Below are positions 22,741 to 35,000 of a stretch of 64,000 bases of DNA, in pieces (position 1 is the first letter of the stretch; each line of letters starts with the position of its first letter). The notes under the pieces were generated by a model, which searched no databases, had not been told where the DNA came from, and worked only from the letters and a program-made list of their open reading frames with translations. Both the position numbers and the translations under genes were made by a program. The DNA lies in assembly GCF_005239225.2 (NCBI RefSeq), contig NC_133284.1, positions 49,446,697-49,510,696 on the forward strand, in the 5' to 3' direction. The stretch is from Populus alba. Its lineage: Eukaryota; Streptophyta; Magnoliopsida; Malpighiales; Salicaceae.

Positions 22741-25700
22741 TCTCCATCTTCTTTCCACCCGTTATCTCTGGTCCACTCTCTATTAATGCTTGAATCTTCA
22801 GCTACTTCAGATACCTGTAAACCAATTTAAGCATGGCATGCTCATTTTAACTTGTAAATCTTATTATTGAGCCAAACAAGAAACAAACACACTAAAAGAG
22901 AGGCAAGAAATCAAGTCAAATCAGCAGCACCTCTGATTGAGCACTCATTGAACCATATCGTGTAGTAGCAAATTTTGTGGTCAGCTTTGGACATTGATGG
23001 ACCTTCAACTTCTCCAAACAAGGGAATAAGAAATAATCACACCATCCGAAACTAAAACAGACAATACTTGATAATTGTTCTAGCGACAACTCCTTTAGAT
23101 TAGGAAGCACCACCTCCTTCTCAACGTTGACAGGTGAAGCTTGATCATCCTGCCCAGGAGACTCTGGAATTATTTCCCGTTCACCATCCTCTTCTCTGAT
23201 AATATGCTTCAATTCACCGCAATCACTTATGCGAAGGCTTTCTAGCATTGGCAGACTTTGAGCGAGGGACGGTGTGAAGATAAATGCCAGTTTGTCGAGA
23301 GAATCCAAATACAGACGAGCAAGACATCGGAGGCTGACATGTCCGGTGGCCCCCTTCCATATGCATTTGAGCTCGGGTAACTTTGACAGCTGTAACTCTG
23401 TTAAAGATGACAGCAGCGGCAGCTCCTTCTCCTCACTGCTTCCTTCATCAGCCTCACCCAATTCAAATACCTCTTCCAATGATTTGCAGTCCTGTCAACA
23501 CACTCCTTTAGATTTTCATTGAGCTTGCAGCAATTTTGCTGAGCCGCGAACATCCCCACAATCCTCACTTGTACAGATTCTAATCTTTGTAAGAAGCCGT
23601 TTTGCTGCCCATGGAAGGCCATCTTATCAGAGAACAATATTATATTTTTTCACTCTCAAAAAACAATTTATATGATGTATAAATAGGAGAAAAAAATAGA
23701 AAAAACAGGATTAAATACTTTTTAGAGATTACATATTATTGTTTTAATTTTTTTCTTAATTAGAGATAAGTTGAATAATAATTATATTTTTGTGAATAAA
23801 AGGTTAATACAACTCCTAATAATTAGTTTCATGTCAAAAATAAAAATAAAAATACTAACTAAGATTTTTATTTTAGTTATAAAGTTAATAAATTTTTAAA
23901 GATATTTTAATTGACTACAAAATTTTCAACACAAAATTTATGCTCTTATATATTAATAATTTTTTTGTGAAGTTATTTGATGTACTTTTATATAAAAATC
24001 ATTTTTTTTTAATTATGTGCATAGTTGTTCTTATATATTACATGGAAGGGTTTCGTAATTAAGTAATGGTATGATTGTTCTTGAATGTATCAGGATTAAT
24101 CAAAAGGGATATATAGACAAAATTATCTTCAAGGAGTGGAAAGTTTCATTAATTTTTATAATTTATAAACTGAATAATATTAGTGCAGATGAAAATAGAT
24201 GTTCATATATAAAGTGTAAAAATAAAAAGTTTCACCAAAAAGATGTCCATTGTCAACTTAAGCCTTTTTTTGTTTTACTTTTTTAACTTTTACCCTATTC
24301 CATTAAATGTTTTTATTTAAATAATGATCTTTTACATTTTTGTTTTTTATTATTATATACTTTGAAAAGATTAGTTTTAGTTGTATCAAAAACATTCCTA
24401 TATTTTATATGAATAAGTTGTATTAGTATGAAGATTTTTATAAAAACCAAAAATTATTTTTTTATTAGTAACATTTGGCCACTAAGATTAAATGAATGAA
24501 AAATTTTAAAATAAAAGGGATTGTCAATGTAAACCATTTGCATGTGAAATTATTTATTTTTACCGAGATAAGTTTTTTGTTTTAATATTAAATTACTATT
24601 AATAACTCTTTTGCATTTATTACTTCATATATTTATTAGTATATTTTATAAAGTATAAACTATTCACTTCTCAATTAATAAAATTAATGATAAATAAGAA
24701 CATATCTATAACATAATTGTTTTTTTTTTCATGTTAGAAATTGACTTGAAATCCTACTCTCATCATATATAACATTTTTTGTGTAAACAATATATTTTTG
24801 TTTATAAATTAAAAAAATCATGACATTTTAAAATGCATTCAAAATAATAACATATTTTTTTATTATATTTGAAATTAATTTAAAGTTTTACATAGATTAT
24901 AAAACTAATTAATTAACAAACATTTAAAGAAGTAGAGGATTCAATGTGTAAATTGCACCATGTATCCCATCACAAAATATCATGGATTTAGTGTTTATTT
25001 TTTTTTTGTGTTTTTTTTATTATTTCTTTTTTATTGGGGACTAAAATGTAGGCCAGTTTAGATTAATCTATTAGGCCAGTTTACCTTTAATTTTTTTTTT
25101 AATTTGTTTTAATTAAAATTTTTCTATGTATTTTTAAAATTATTTTTTTATTTTTTTAGTCTTTTTTAAAATAGAGATTATTTTTAATTATTTGATATAT
25201 ATTTAATTTTTTAAAGATTATTATAATTCATCTATAAATTTTATTTTATGTTCTATATAAATAAACTTTATTTTTAAAAATAAAAAATATTTATGTTTAG
25301 ATAATTTTTTTAATATGTTCTATATAAATGAACCCTTCCATAATTAGTTCCATGTCTAATTTTTATCAAGATAAATTACCTCCAAAGTAGTCAATTTGCT
25401 CAGCACGAGACCCTTCCAAATACACCTCATGTCAGGCAGAGACGTCAAGCTTAATGCTTTCAAATTTGTCAACCCCTGCATCAAAAGAAATTTTGTGCAC
25501 TTTTGAACTATATAATTTTGGTAAGTAGATGAACGAATTGTCCATATAAAACTTCAGCAAAAAAAACTTATCAATAAAAGGATAGAAGTAGACATGGAAA
25601 GGCTGGAAATATGAAATCATAAGCTGCGGGGACTGAAACAAACAACTCAATATTAGCAGATAAAGGTTTATCTTCCTCTTCAAATACTTCCATTAATTGG

Positions 25701-28700
25701 GGGAGGAGCCTCAATTTCACTCAAACTGGGAAAGCATAAATTAAGATTGAAAAATCTGGATATCATTTCATTACAATAATTAAATTCTTACTTCTTAAGC
25801 CCTGCATCAAGAGACAAGGAATGACAAAGTTAGACAACTCCTTTTAAATTTAGTGGATGGCTAAAGGATTTATCTCCACTTACCAATTACTTCAGTTTCA
25901 GAAATTTGGAAGAAAATCAACATGTATTGAATGTTGACAATTTAAATTAAAAAGGAAAAAAAAAATTTATATGAGAAATATAAAGGACGTACTTGGAGCT
26001 GTGCAGACAAATTTTCCAATTCTTTGTGGCCATCGATTGTTAGATATTGCAAAGAAGGCAATTGGGCAGCAAAATTCTTTGGACCAAAAAAGCTGCAATT
26101 TGAAAGAGACAATTCACTTAGCCGAGGGAACTTGATGATGCCATCTGTGGGGAGTGCATCTCCTTCTCCACTGTAAAATATTTGCTTTAAATTGTCAGCA
26201 CCATCAATCGTCATCTCTTCCAGGTTCGGAAGGCTCAGAGACACAGAGACAGTGAAGACATATTCCAGTTTACCACACTCTTGTATGAAGATTTCTTTTA
26301 ATTTTGGGAAGCCAGGAGACTCTTGAATTTTTTGCCTTTCAACATCCTCTTCTGTGATAATATGCTTCAATTCACTGCAATCTCTTATCTCAAGTCTTTC
26401 TAGCTTTGGCAGACTCTTAGCGAGGGACATTGTGAAGATAAATGTCAGTTTGTTGAGAGAACCCAATTTCAGATGAGCAAGACTTTTGGAGGACTGACAT
26501 GTCTGGTGGGCCCCTTCCATATGCATTTGAGCTGGGGTAACTTTTGACAGCTGTAACTTTGTTAAAGATGACAGCAGCGGCAACTCCTTCTCCTCACTGC
26601 TTCCTTCACCAGCCTCACCCAATTCAAATACCTCTTCCAATGATTTGCAGTCCTTAATTTCCACACTCTTTAGATTTTTCAGAGCTTGCAGCAATTTTGC
26701 TGGAAACGGAGCGCGGATATCCCCACAATCGTCCAAATGTACAGATTCTAATATTTGTAAGAAGCCGTTTTGCTGCGCATGGACCATCTTATCAGAGAAC
26801 AATATTATACTTTTTCACTCTCATGAAAACAATTTATATGATGTATAAATAGGAGAAAAAAAATAGAAAAAACAAGATTAACAACAATGAGGTGGTTAAG
26901 TTTCTTATATTTACATATGTTTAGATAAAAAAAAATCATAAAAAAAAATAAGCTATGTTTGTTATATAATTAAAAAAAATAAATAAAACTTGGATTTCCT
27001 AGCATTTATCAATTGACAATTTAAATTAGTGGAGAAATATAAATTACATACTTGTTCTTATATTCAGTTACCCACTTCTTTGTGGCCTTTAATGATTAAT
27101 TTTAAGGATATTTTAATTCACACAACTTATGTTCTTATATATGTTTAGATAAAAAAAATTATAAAAAATAAAAATAAGTGGAGGAAGAAAGAATAAATTA
27201 TCGCAATTGACAATTTAAATTAGTAGAGAAATATAAATTACGTACTTGTAGCTGTGCCAACCAATTACCCACTTCTTCGTGGCCTTCAATGGTTAATTTT
27301 TGCAAAGGCAATTGAGCATCAAAATTCATTGGACTTAAAAAGCTGTAATTTGATCTGAGCTGAAGAGACAATTTTCTTAGTTGAGGGAACTTGATGATGC
27401 CATTTCTATTATGAGACAAAGAGACATATTCCAGTTTATCACAGCCTTCTATGAAGATTTCTTTTAATTGTGGGAAGCAAAGAGACTCTGTAATTATTTC
27501 CCTTTCACCATCCTCTTCTCTGATAATATGCTTCAATTCACCGCAATATCTTATGTGAAAGCTTTCTAGCTTTGGCAGACTCTGAGCGAGGGACGGTGTG
27601 AAGATAAATGTCAGTTTGTCAAGAAAATCCAATTTCAGAACAACAAGACTTTGGAGGCTGACATGTCCGGTGGGCCCCTTCCATATGCATTTGAGCTCGG
27701 GTAACTTTGACAGCTGTAACTCCGTTAAAGATGACAGCAGCTCCTTCTCCTCACTGCTTCCTTCGCCGCACTCACCCAATTCAAATACCTCTTCCAATGA
27801 TTCACAGCTGTCAACACTCACCTCCTTTAGATTTTTTAAACCTTGCCGCAATCTTGCTGGAAACAGAGTGAAAACATCCCCACAATCCATCACTTCTACA
27901 GATTCTAATTTATGTAAAAACAATTGCTCAAATGTCTTCGCATTTAAGGATGTACCAACCAAACTTAAGGAGGATGGGTATCGATCCCTCAACATTCTAT
28001 AAAATTTATAAGCATTATTCCCTAACATTATATGATATTTGCGCAAGCTAACTGGAAAAACAAAATCTCTGGGAATGCATTCAACCTTCGGTATCCTCAA
28101 TGATAATACGGCTAACTGAGACAACGAATTTAGTTCTGTTAGGCTTGCATTCATTCCTCCTGTGCTGTCACATCCACCAACAACATCCCATCCCTAAAGC
28201 TGTATCGCCCGATCAACAGCTCTTCTAACTTCTTCAACCTTCCAATCAAATTCACAGGGATCCTTCTTAGCCTTTCACAACCTGTCACATCCAACAACCT
28301 TAACTCCTTGAGATCTCCTATTTCATCAGGTAATTCTTCAATGGATGAGCACCACTGAAAAACAAGTATCTTAAGTCTCTGCAGCTTTCCCAACCAAATG
28401 AGGTCCTTGCATCCACAACTGATCAACACCAACGATTGAAGTTTCGTTAAGAGTTCAAGTGATTGCAATGACAAACACCCTCCCTTCAGAGACAAAACTT
28501 CAATTTCTCTCATCCCTTCAAAAAACATCTGAGGAACATTCAAACCATAACCCAATTCTAATAATAGAACTTTGAGCTTTGGACATACCAATCCTTCAGG
28601 AAGTCCTGCTAGTTTATTGCCCATTAACGAAATTGTTGTACAACCTTCAAAGCTTTTATCATGAAATGGCCACTCCTTCAACCCATTGACAGCCTTTACC

Positions 28701-30160
28701 ATGAATCCATATTCTTCTGATGATGCTATCTGAATAGCTACATCACGAACCAAGTCATGCATTGTCACATGTTCTTCAGTTTCAGTGCCCAACAACAAAC
28801 AACAAGCTTTGAGGTCTTTGATTGCCACATGAACTTGTTCCCTTGCATCTTCAATGGGCTCCCCATCTTGATGTAACCCATAGCCAACTGCATATCTCGT
28901 CAAGTCCTCGATTGGAATGTTGTAATCTTCTGGAAATAAACAGCATAGCAAGAAACATAACTTGGTTTCCTTGGACTTCAAATAATCGTAGCTCAACTTA
29001 AGACATGCATATGCATTTTTTTCTTCAATTTGTTCTATTTCCGGAAATTGAGAGTTTTTGAGCTGTTTAGACACCCTTTTCCACTCAACTTCAGATTTAT
29101 CTCTTAGAGCCTTTCCCACTGTCACAAGTGCTATAGGCAAGCCGTGGCACTCACTCGCAACCTTCCTTGCCACTGTGTTCAAGGTAGAGTCCCCATCATC
29201 TAAACCTGCATTGATTCTGAATAAATCCCATGCTTCTTTTTCAGAAAAGAGACCTAAACGCACATTTTTCTGGCACACCATATAAGAACATATGTCTCGA
29301 CGACGTGTTGTTAGAAGAATTTTACAACCCCTGTGATCATCACCAAATGGGATCCCTATTTCTTTCAACTCAATATGTTTCCAAACATCATCCAGGATTA
29401 TTAGCATCTTCTTTCCCTGCAGTCTCTTCCATAATCGATCTGCTCTCCCTTCTTTACTCTTTTCTTTAAATTCCAGACCTAACTTCTCTGCCATTCGATC
29501 CTGGATGTCTATGACATTTGGATTCTGCGACACCGTAGCCATCAAAACTTCATCAAGCGGCGGCTGCAACTCTTTGGCTCTCCTGCCTACTTCTTTCGCC
29601 AGGGTGGTTTTACCCACCCCTCCCATGCCGTACAGTCCGATCATATTGACGTTGTCATCTTTGAGAGCTTTCATAATCTGTTCCAAAGCTTCTTTTGAAG
29701 CTTCTGAGGGCGTGAAATCCTTTGATGGAAGAAATTCTATGGGCTGAGGAGGAGCTTTGTCGGCCACTTCTGTAATCTTTTTTTCTAAAAGTTTTCTGAA
29801 AGTCTCCGACTTCTTGGCCAGTGCCTTGCTTAACTTGAATTGTCGCATGCAGTTTGGACACCAAGTAAAGCATTTGCCATTTTTTCCTATTTCATTTTCC
29901 AAGGACTTCGCACCTTCAATTTCGTTGTTTGCATCTTCCAGCCACTTTTTGACATCTTTGTAAATTTCTTCAGCATTCCTTTCAGCAGCTTTGACATCAT
30001 CTTGCAGACGTTCTTTTGCCGAATCCAGGTTCTGCTTTCGTTCATTGAATTCTTCAACAAAATGGTTGAAACAGAACATGTAACGGAGCTGCCTTCCTAC
30101 TGGTTTCACCATGGGTTCTGCTATCTTAGATATAATGTCAACCACACTTTCGAAAGTCAT
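22728..30160 (-). CDS. CC-NB-ARC-LRR disease resistance gene, copy A (frameshifted)
   Basis: Exon 1 (30160 to 27246) opens with a 669-residue frame. It has a coiled-coil N-terminus, P-loop GMGGVGKTT (178-186), kinase-2 LIILDDVW (253-260), RNBS-B ILLTTRRRD (281-289), GLPIAL (340-345), a CFLLCCLFPEDY block (402-413), MHD (467-469), then LRRs. It resembles RPS2/RPS5-like and At4g27190-type receptors, which sense pathogen effectors in the cytosol or at membranes. A one-base loss at about 28150-28195 ends the frame; LRR coding resumes from 28154 to 27246. Exon 1 length (2915) is one base short of a multiple of three. Later exons: 26787-25993, 25475-25380, a damaged LRR exon 23622-22931, and a clean terminal exon 22814-22728 (TGA). 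An acceptor (tttcag) lies 11 bases before the ATG, so a leader intron is likely. If the frameshift is real, a receptor truncated within the LRRs is made; a sequencing error is possible. Confidence 0.85.
22931..23622 (-). pseudogene. Damaged, fused LRR exon near the NLR 3' end
   Basis: It begins like the cassette at 26787 (GATAAG|ATGG, QQNGFLQ) but suffers several small indels at about 23480-23590 that break the frame. From 23479 it is open again (SLEEVFELGE ... REIIPESPG) and then jumps to QDDQASPVNVEKE and LPNLKELSLEQLSS. In related genes those last motifs belong to the final LRR block. This suggests a deletion joined the first half of one cassette to the end of another. It ends at donor SAQSE|GTG, which matches the terminal exon at 22814. 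Confidence 0.6.
23640..25379. other. AT-rich intron-like DNA in the NLR locus
   Basis: About 1.7 kb of very AT-rich sequence between LRR exons, with no coding pattern on either strand. One stretch (24071-24286) has an open frame, but its composition is not coding-like. It may be a large intron or an intergenic boundary between two NLR remnants. Confidence 0.4.
25380..25475 (-). CDS. Short LRR exon of NLR copy A
   Basis: The exon is 96 bases (32 codons), phase 0 at both ends, with acceptor ATGCAG|GGG and donor GGAG|GTAATT. It encodes LTNLKALSLTSLPDMRCIWK and a further leucine-rich stretch, clearly an LRR unit. It fits directly after the exon ending at 25993. No frame damage was seen. Confidence 0.65.
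25993..26787 (-). CDS. LRR cassette exon of NLR copy A, with compensated frameshift
   Basis: The exon is 795 bases, open in phase 0, with acceptor GATAAG|ATGG and donor CAA|GTACGT. It repeats the LRR module seen in exon 1 (SLEEVFELGE, GSSEEKEL, LKHII, FPKLKEIFI) and so is an internal duplicate. Around 26490-26545 the protein reads out of register with its sister cassettes (KVTPAQMHMEG where the others have LPELKCIWKG). It then returns to frame after a second indel, so the exon stays open. The expected LxxLxL spacing is lost in that stretch. Confidence 0.75.
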
Positions 30161-30171
30161 TTTCCACCGAC

Positions 30172-32090
30172 CTGAAAATCAGAGAAATAAGGATACACAG
30201 AACGTGAGAGTGAGTCTATGATGACCATCTCTTATCACACGTTCAGGTAATATGATTGACCTATAACAATATTAAAAAAACAAAATAAAAACTAATAGAT
30301 GGTCGCCACGTGTTCAACTTTATCTACCATTAGGAAAGGATAGAAAGTAGGGGGGAGAGAGAGAGAGAGAAAGAGAGAGGTTAAAAGGCTTTAAAAAAAA
30401 AAATAGACGGAGAGGTTGAGGGAGGCAGAAACGGAAGGAGACAATATTGAAAGATCGGAAGGTCGGAGGAGAGTAAAGAAAAGCTTTTTTTTTTTATTTC
30501 AACCTTTTCTATTAACATGTTTCGTAATGGGCCATGGTATTTTGTTTCTATTTTGTCTATGTTTTCATCTAGAGCTTGAAAAAACATCATGTTTTTGGGT
30601 TTGTGCCTGATCAAGCAAAAAAATTTTGATGTAGGCAGAAGCTTAAAACACACTAATTAAAGAATATAAATTTTTTAATGAGTGAAAAGAAATGCAGATA
30701 TGAAGTTTTAAATTTACCAGTTTATTTTTTAAAAAATAATAATAATGAAGTTTGTCTTTTTAGTAAGTTTACAATATTTTAAATACACCAAAAACTCTAT
30801 TTCAATTAAAAAAAATTGCAAAGGAAAGATGCATAACATCCAAAATAAGTAAAAAATCAAAAAATAATAAGGATACCAAATGTGAGAGTGAGTCCCTACA
30901 AGTAAAACAGGCGCAGAGAGAATGGGAATAGGAATTTCATTACCTCAATTTGGGAAAATATGTGCGAAAAGCACTGGTACTGATTGCTCAATGAAATAGC
31001 TCGTTTGTTATGTGATGCTCGTTTATCTATTTGATTGGGATTTTTTTGTGCCTTTGATAAAAACACTCTTTTTTTTTATCTCTTTGATTGGAATTTGTTT
31101 GTCTCTCTTTTATTTGGAAGATCTTTGGACACTTTAATAATATAATAACAAAAAAAATTAAAATCTTGATGAAATTATTGTTCATTCAAACACAGATTTG
31201 CTGTGGACTACAATTGTATTTTTTCCTAAATTTTAAGTTTTAGTTTTAATTTTAAGTTATTTAACGTCTTTTTAGGGGGAAAAAAACAACAACGCTCGTA
31301 ACATAGTGCAGTCCAAACAGAAGAGACATCTCTTGAGAAAAAGAAAGAAAGAAAGAACCCTTTCTCCATTAACCGAACCCCATAACTCCAGGAAAGTAAG
31401 GACTAAACCATAGTGTAAAAATCTTAAAAGGTTCTAAATTATCTCTGTTACTTTTCCTTAATTTTCTAGACAAGCAAAAGGAGCTAAACTTATTCCCGAC
31501 CAAAACGTCAAGAATTTCAGTAGAACAAAAGAAGAGATTATTACTTGACCAAAAACAACTAGTCAGCATCCAAAGAAACCGAGTGAATGAGAGAAAAAGA
31601 CTATTAGCTAGAAAACAATCAACAGATCCAAGAATTTTCTGTATGTTTTCCAAGAAAATGAAAACGAAATGAGCAGCACAACCCTCTAAATCCTCAAGAA
31701 AAAGAAAGAAAAAGAAAGGAAAGAAACAAAGATAGTAGGTTAGTGTTAGAAAAAAAAAAAACAAAGAAGTTCGAGGAAGTGGGAAGCCTTTTTTCTGCTG
31801 TTCATGTGGTGTTCTGGTGTTCACGCAGACTAAGAACTCCTACCATCGTATAATCATATAATTAAAACACAACAATAAAAAAGTAACAAGCAGCTAATTA
31901 TGTGCGAAAATCAGAGAAATAAGGATACTGAACGTGAGAGTGAGTCATTGCAAGTAAAAGAGGCGCAGAGAGAATGGGAATAGGAATCTCATTACCTTAA
32001 ATTGAGAAAATATGTGCGAAAAGCAAAGATTGCTCAATGAAGTGGAGAAGGCCTTTAGCTCTGTATGGAATCCAGCTTCAAAAGGAACAA
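30172..32090 (-). promoter_or_regulatory. Upstream and probable leader region of NLR copy A
   Basis: A splice acceptor lies 11 bases before the ATG. Further upstream, two related segments end in donor-like sites on the minus strand: TTAAG|GTAATG (exon side ending at 31996) and TTGAG|GTAATG (30944). They share the flank caagtaaaacaggcgcagagagaatgg-type sequence. They look like alternative or duplicated non-coding first exons. A (GA)n run lies near 30353-30380. Inference only; RNA data would be needed to confirm. Confidence 0.35.
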
Positions 32091-33083
32091 GGCAAGGTCT
32101 AAGCATTTTGATGACATAATTAAGATAATATGCGTAGTAATATAGAGACAGTGACAAAGAAATAAAGAAAAATTATGTGTAAAAGTAATCACCTAGCAAA
32201 GAAAGAAACGAATGAAAGATTCAGCATAATCACTTAGACGCCTCCATGGATGATACCAGCTCGCTTCCAACAACACATGTAATTAACCTAAGCTAAGAAC
32301 GGTCAAAGTTTTTTTTAGTTTTCTTCTTTTTTTAAAAAAAAAAACAGATCATCAAGGGAAAAAACTTGCAAAGAAGTAGAATTAATGGAATGAACACAAC
32401 AAAGGATCAAACTCAAGCAATTAAAAGTAACTGTCTATGAGTACCATCTGTGTCTCACACTCAAGTGAGGAGAGAAGGAGGAGAAAGAAAGCAAAGGGAC
32501 AAGGAAGGCAAAAAGTAAGGTCACGTAGGGCCAGTCTTGTAGAAAGTTTGAAAAGTAGCATGACAGAAGAGGATAATAGTATAATATTTGATATATGAAG
32601 CTATGCTAAGGGAATGAAGCTTGTACCACCTATAATAATAAAAATAATTACATATTAACAAGCATCATTTGATTAGTAAGTTTCCAAATTCTATCCACAA
32701 ATATTATAACTTAGCTAGATTTCATGCAAGCAATTCCTAACTCTAGTATTTTCTTTGTGTTAAAAATGGAGACTTCTTGGTGTTCGCTAAAGCTTGGGTA
32801 TACTATTTTTGAACAAATAACAAGGTAAAAACATCTTTTTTAACGATATTAAAATCATTTATTCATTTAAAGTATCAATATTGTCATTTATAATGAAACA
32901 TTTAATTTTACTACATTGAAAATACATTGACCAATAGAATCGTTGCCTTAGCCAACCCAAATTTGTCTATCATCATATAATATTGATCATTACATTATGT
33001 GATTTACAACTAATGATAGGATTTCAAGGACAAGTCACCACAACATTAATAAATTCACATCCTACCGACCATTATGGCTGTTA

Positions 33084-33485
33084 GAGCTCTCTAATTGAGT
33101 TGCTAAATGGATAGTTAAAAATAATAAAAAAAGTAATATTTTAGTTTTTTTTATTTGTATTTCATACTCCAAAGAGAAAAATCAAATGAAATGCTAAAAT
33201 GCTTTTTTTTTCCCCATAAATGTTATTCCTACATATCTCTTAAAAGAGCTAAAACTAACAAAGTAGGGTCCACAAAAGAATAAACCAATTAAATCTAGCC
33301 ACGTAAAAAAAAAAGATCAAAATCATTAAAAAAAAACAACACTTATTTATTCCACTCTAATAGAATTGGCTTTTCAAATGGATTTTTTCCATTGGAATAC
33401 ACATGGTAAAAAAAGCTATATTTATACTATTTAAAATGTTATTTTTATCAATTTACCTTTTTAAAAATAGCATCTCCAGATGCTC
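33084..33485. mobile_element. Tourist-like MITE (copy A)
   Basis: The left end gagctctctaattgagttgc and the inverted right end gagcatctggagatgctatt are related TIRs, and TTA flanks both sides (33081-33083 and 33486-33488). The end sequence and 3' interior (agctatatttatactatt) match the larger PIF/Harbinger element at 10419-11975, so it is probably a deletion derivative of that family. It is non-coding and 402 bp long. Confidence 0.65.
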
Positions 33486-33488
33486 TTA

Positions 33489-35000
33489 TAGAATAGTTTA
33501 CCCAATAACCGGGCCATCCTTAACCCATGGCCATCTTGAATGATAACTAATTAAATTAAAAAAAATAACTCGTCAAAAGTTAACCTATCAACCTCATTTT
33601 GAGCAAAAATCAAAACTTTCTCTCTCTTGCTCTTGCAAATTAAGGCAAGATTAAGTATATTTAGCAGTGTGGTAGCGGTTGCTTTTCAAATAAGCTTTTA
33701 AAACAAAAATATGCTTTTAAATCAGGTTATCCCGTAAAACCTGAGATTTGCGTTATGAAAGTTTGATAACTAAATATTAAAAAAAATGACGGTTTACCCA
33801 GAATTAACCGGGTTAACCCATCAAACCAAGTTAACCCATCAAGCCCAGGATACGTGTCATGAAAGTTATGATAATTAACTTGAATAGACTAAATTAAATT
33901 AAAAAAAAAAATAACTCGTCAAATCAGGTTAACCTATCAAACCCGAGATTCGTATCATGAAATATGATAACTAAATAAAAAAAAAAAAATTAACATTAAC
34001 AAACTAAATCAAAAAAACTAAATAAAAAAAATTCATTGCAAAAAAAATTAAAAAGAAAAAAACAGTCATATAATATAATACAATATAATAATAATTATAA
34101 TGAAAAAACATGGGGAAAGCTAAAGTTCAAGCTAAATTCTCAACCAACTCAATATTAAAAAAATAAATTTAAACAAAGATAATTTAAAATATAAACATGT
34201 GGGGGAAACACTGCAGCCAAATAAAAATCATGCAAGGTAAACACTGTAGTAATCCATAGTGTTTTTTTTTTAAAAAAGCTACAAAGCTAAGTTCTCAACC
34301 ATCTTAATATATAAAAAAAACCAAGATTCGTGTAATGAAAGTATAATAACTAAATTAATTTTTTTTTCACATTAACAAACTAAATTAAACAAAAAAAATT
34401 ATTAAAAAAAAACACAGAAAAAAGCAAAAAAAAATCATGGGCAAAATGAAAAAAAAAAAAGGAAAACAAAAACAAAAACAAAAAAAGTTTAAGTGTTTCA
34501 CTGTGTGCACAGTGATACATTATATGTAAAAAACAGAAAAAACAAAGCTGCTACAGTGAAAAACCCTCGCGTTAAACAAAAACAAAAACAAAAGCACAAA
34601 AAAAAACTGCTACAGGAAAAAAAACCAAAAACAAAAAAAAAATGCCATAGAAGAAAAAAACAAAAAAAAAAGGGCAAAAAAAAAAAGCTTTAGCTACAGT
34701 GAAAAAGCTACACGTTTTAGAGTTCTTATTAAACTTTCAAATCAGGATAACCCGTCAAACCTTAGATTCACGTCATGAAAGTTTACTAACTAAATAGAAA
34801 AAAAAATTGACGGGTTAACCTGTCAAGCTTGGAATACGTGTCATGAAAGTTTGATTAAATAGAAAGAAATTTAACATTAACAAACTAAATTAAATGAAAA
34901 ACATTAATTAAAAAGAAAAAAAGTAAAAAAAAATAAAATATCTAGTTAACTCGTCAAATCAAGTTAACCCGTCAAACTTGGGATCAATTAACAAACTAAA
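33489..35000. repeat. Degenerate 60-70-base repeat array
   Basis: At least six diverged units share the words gtcaaatcaggttaacc, tcaaacccgagattcgt and catgaaagtttgataactaa, at about 33722, 33797, 33915, 34322, 34740, 34800 and 34946. Between them are A-rich stretches with repeated gctacagtgaaaaa words (34500-34720). No coding capacity is credible; the lysine-rich frame at 34493-34693 is an A-run artefact. The array is probably part of an old transposable element. Confidence 0.6.

Noticed and set aside
29058..30175. Plus-strand frames opposite the NLR exon
   Set aside because: Shadows of the minus-strand NB-ARC coding sequence, repeated identically opposite copy B.
30444..32157. Minus-strand frames upstream of the NLR (for example 31369-31824)
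   Set aside because: Phe/Leu-rich, low in complexity and lacking any domain. They are conserved in copy B only because the DNA is duplicated.
34493..34693. Lysine-rich 66-codon frame
   Set aside because: Produced by A-runs in a repeat. The matching region in copy B is broken by run-length changes.
33489..35000. CRISPR-like array
   Set aside because: Units are diverged, spacing is irregular and the genome is a plant; it is a degenerate repeat.
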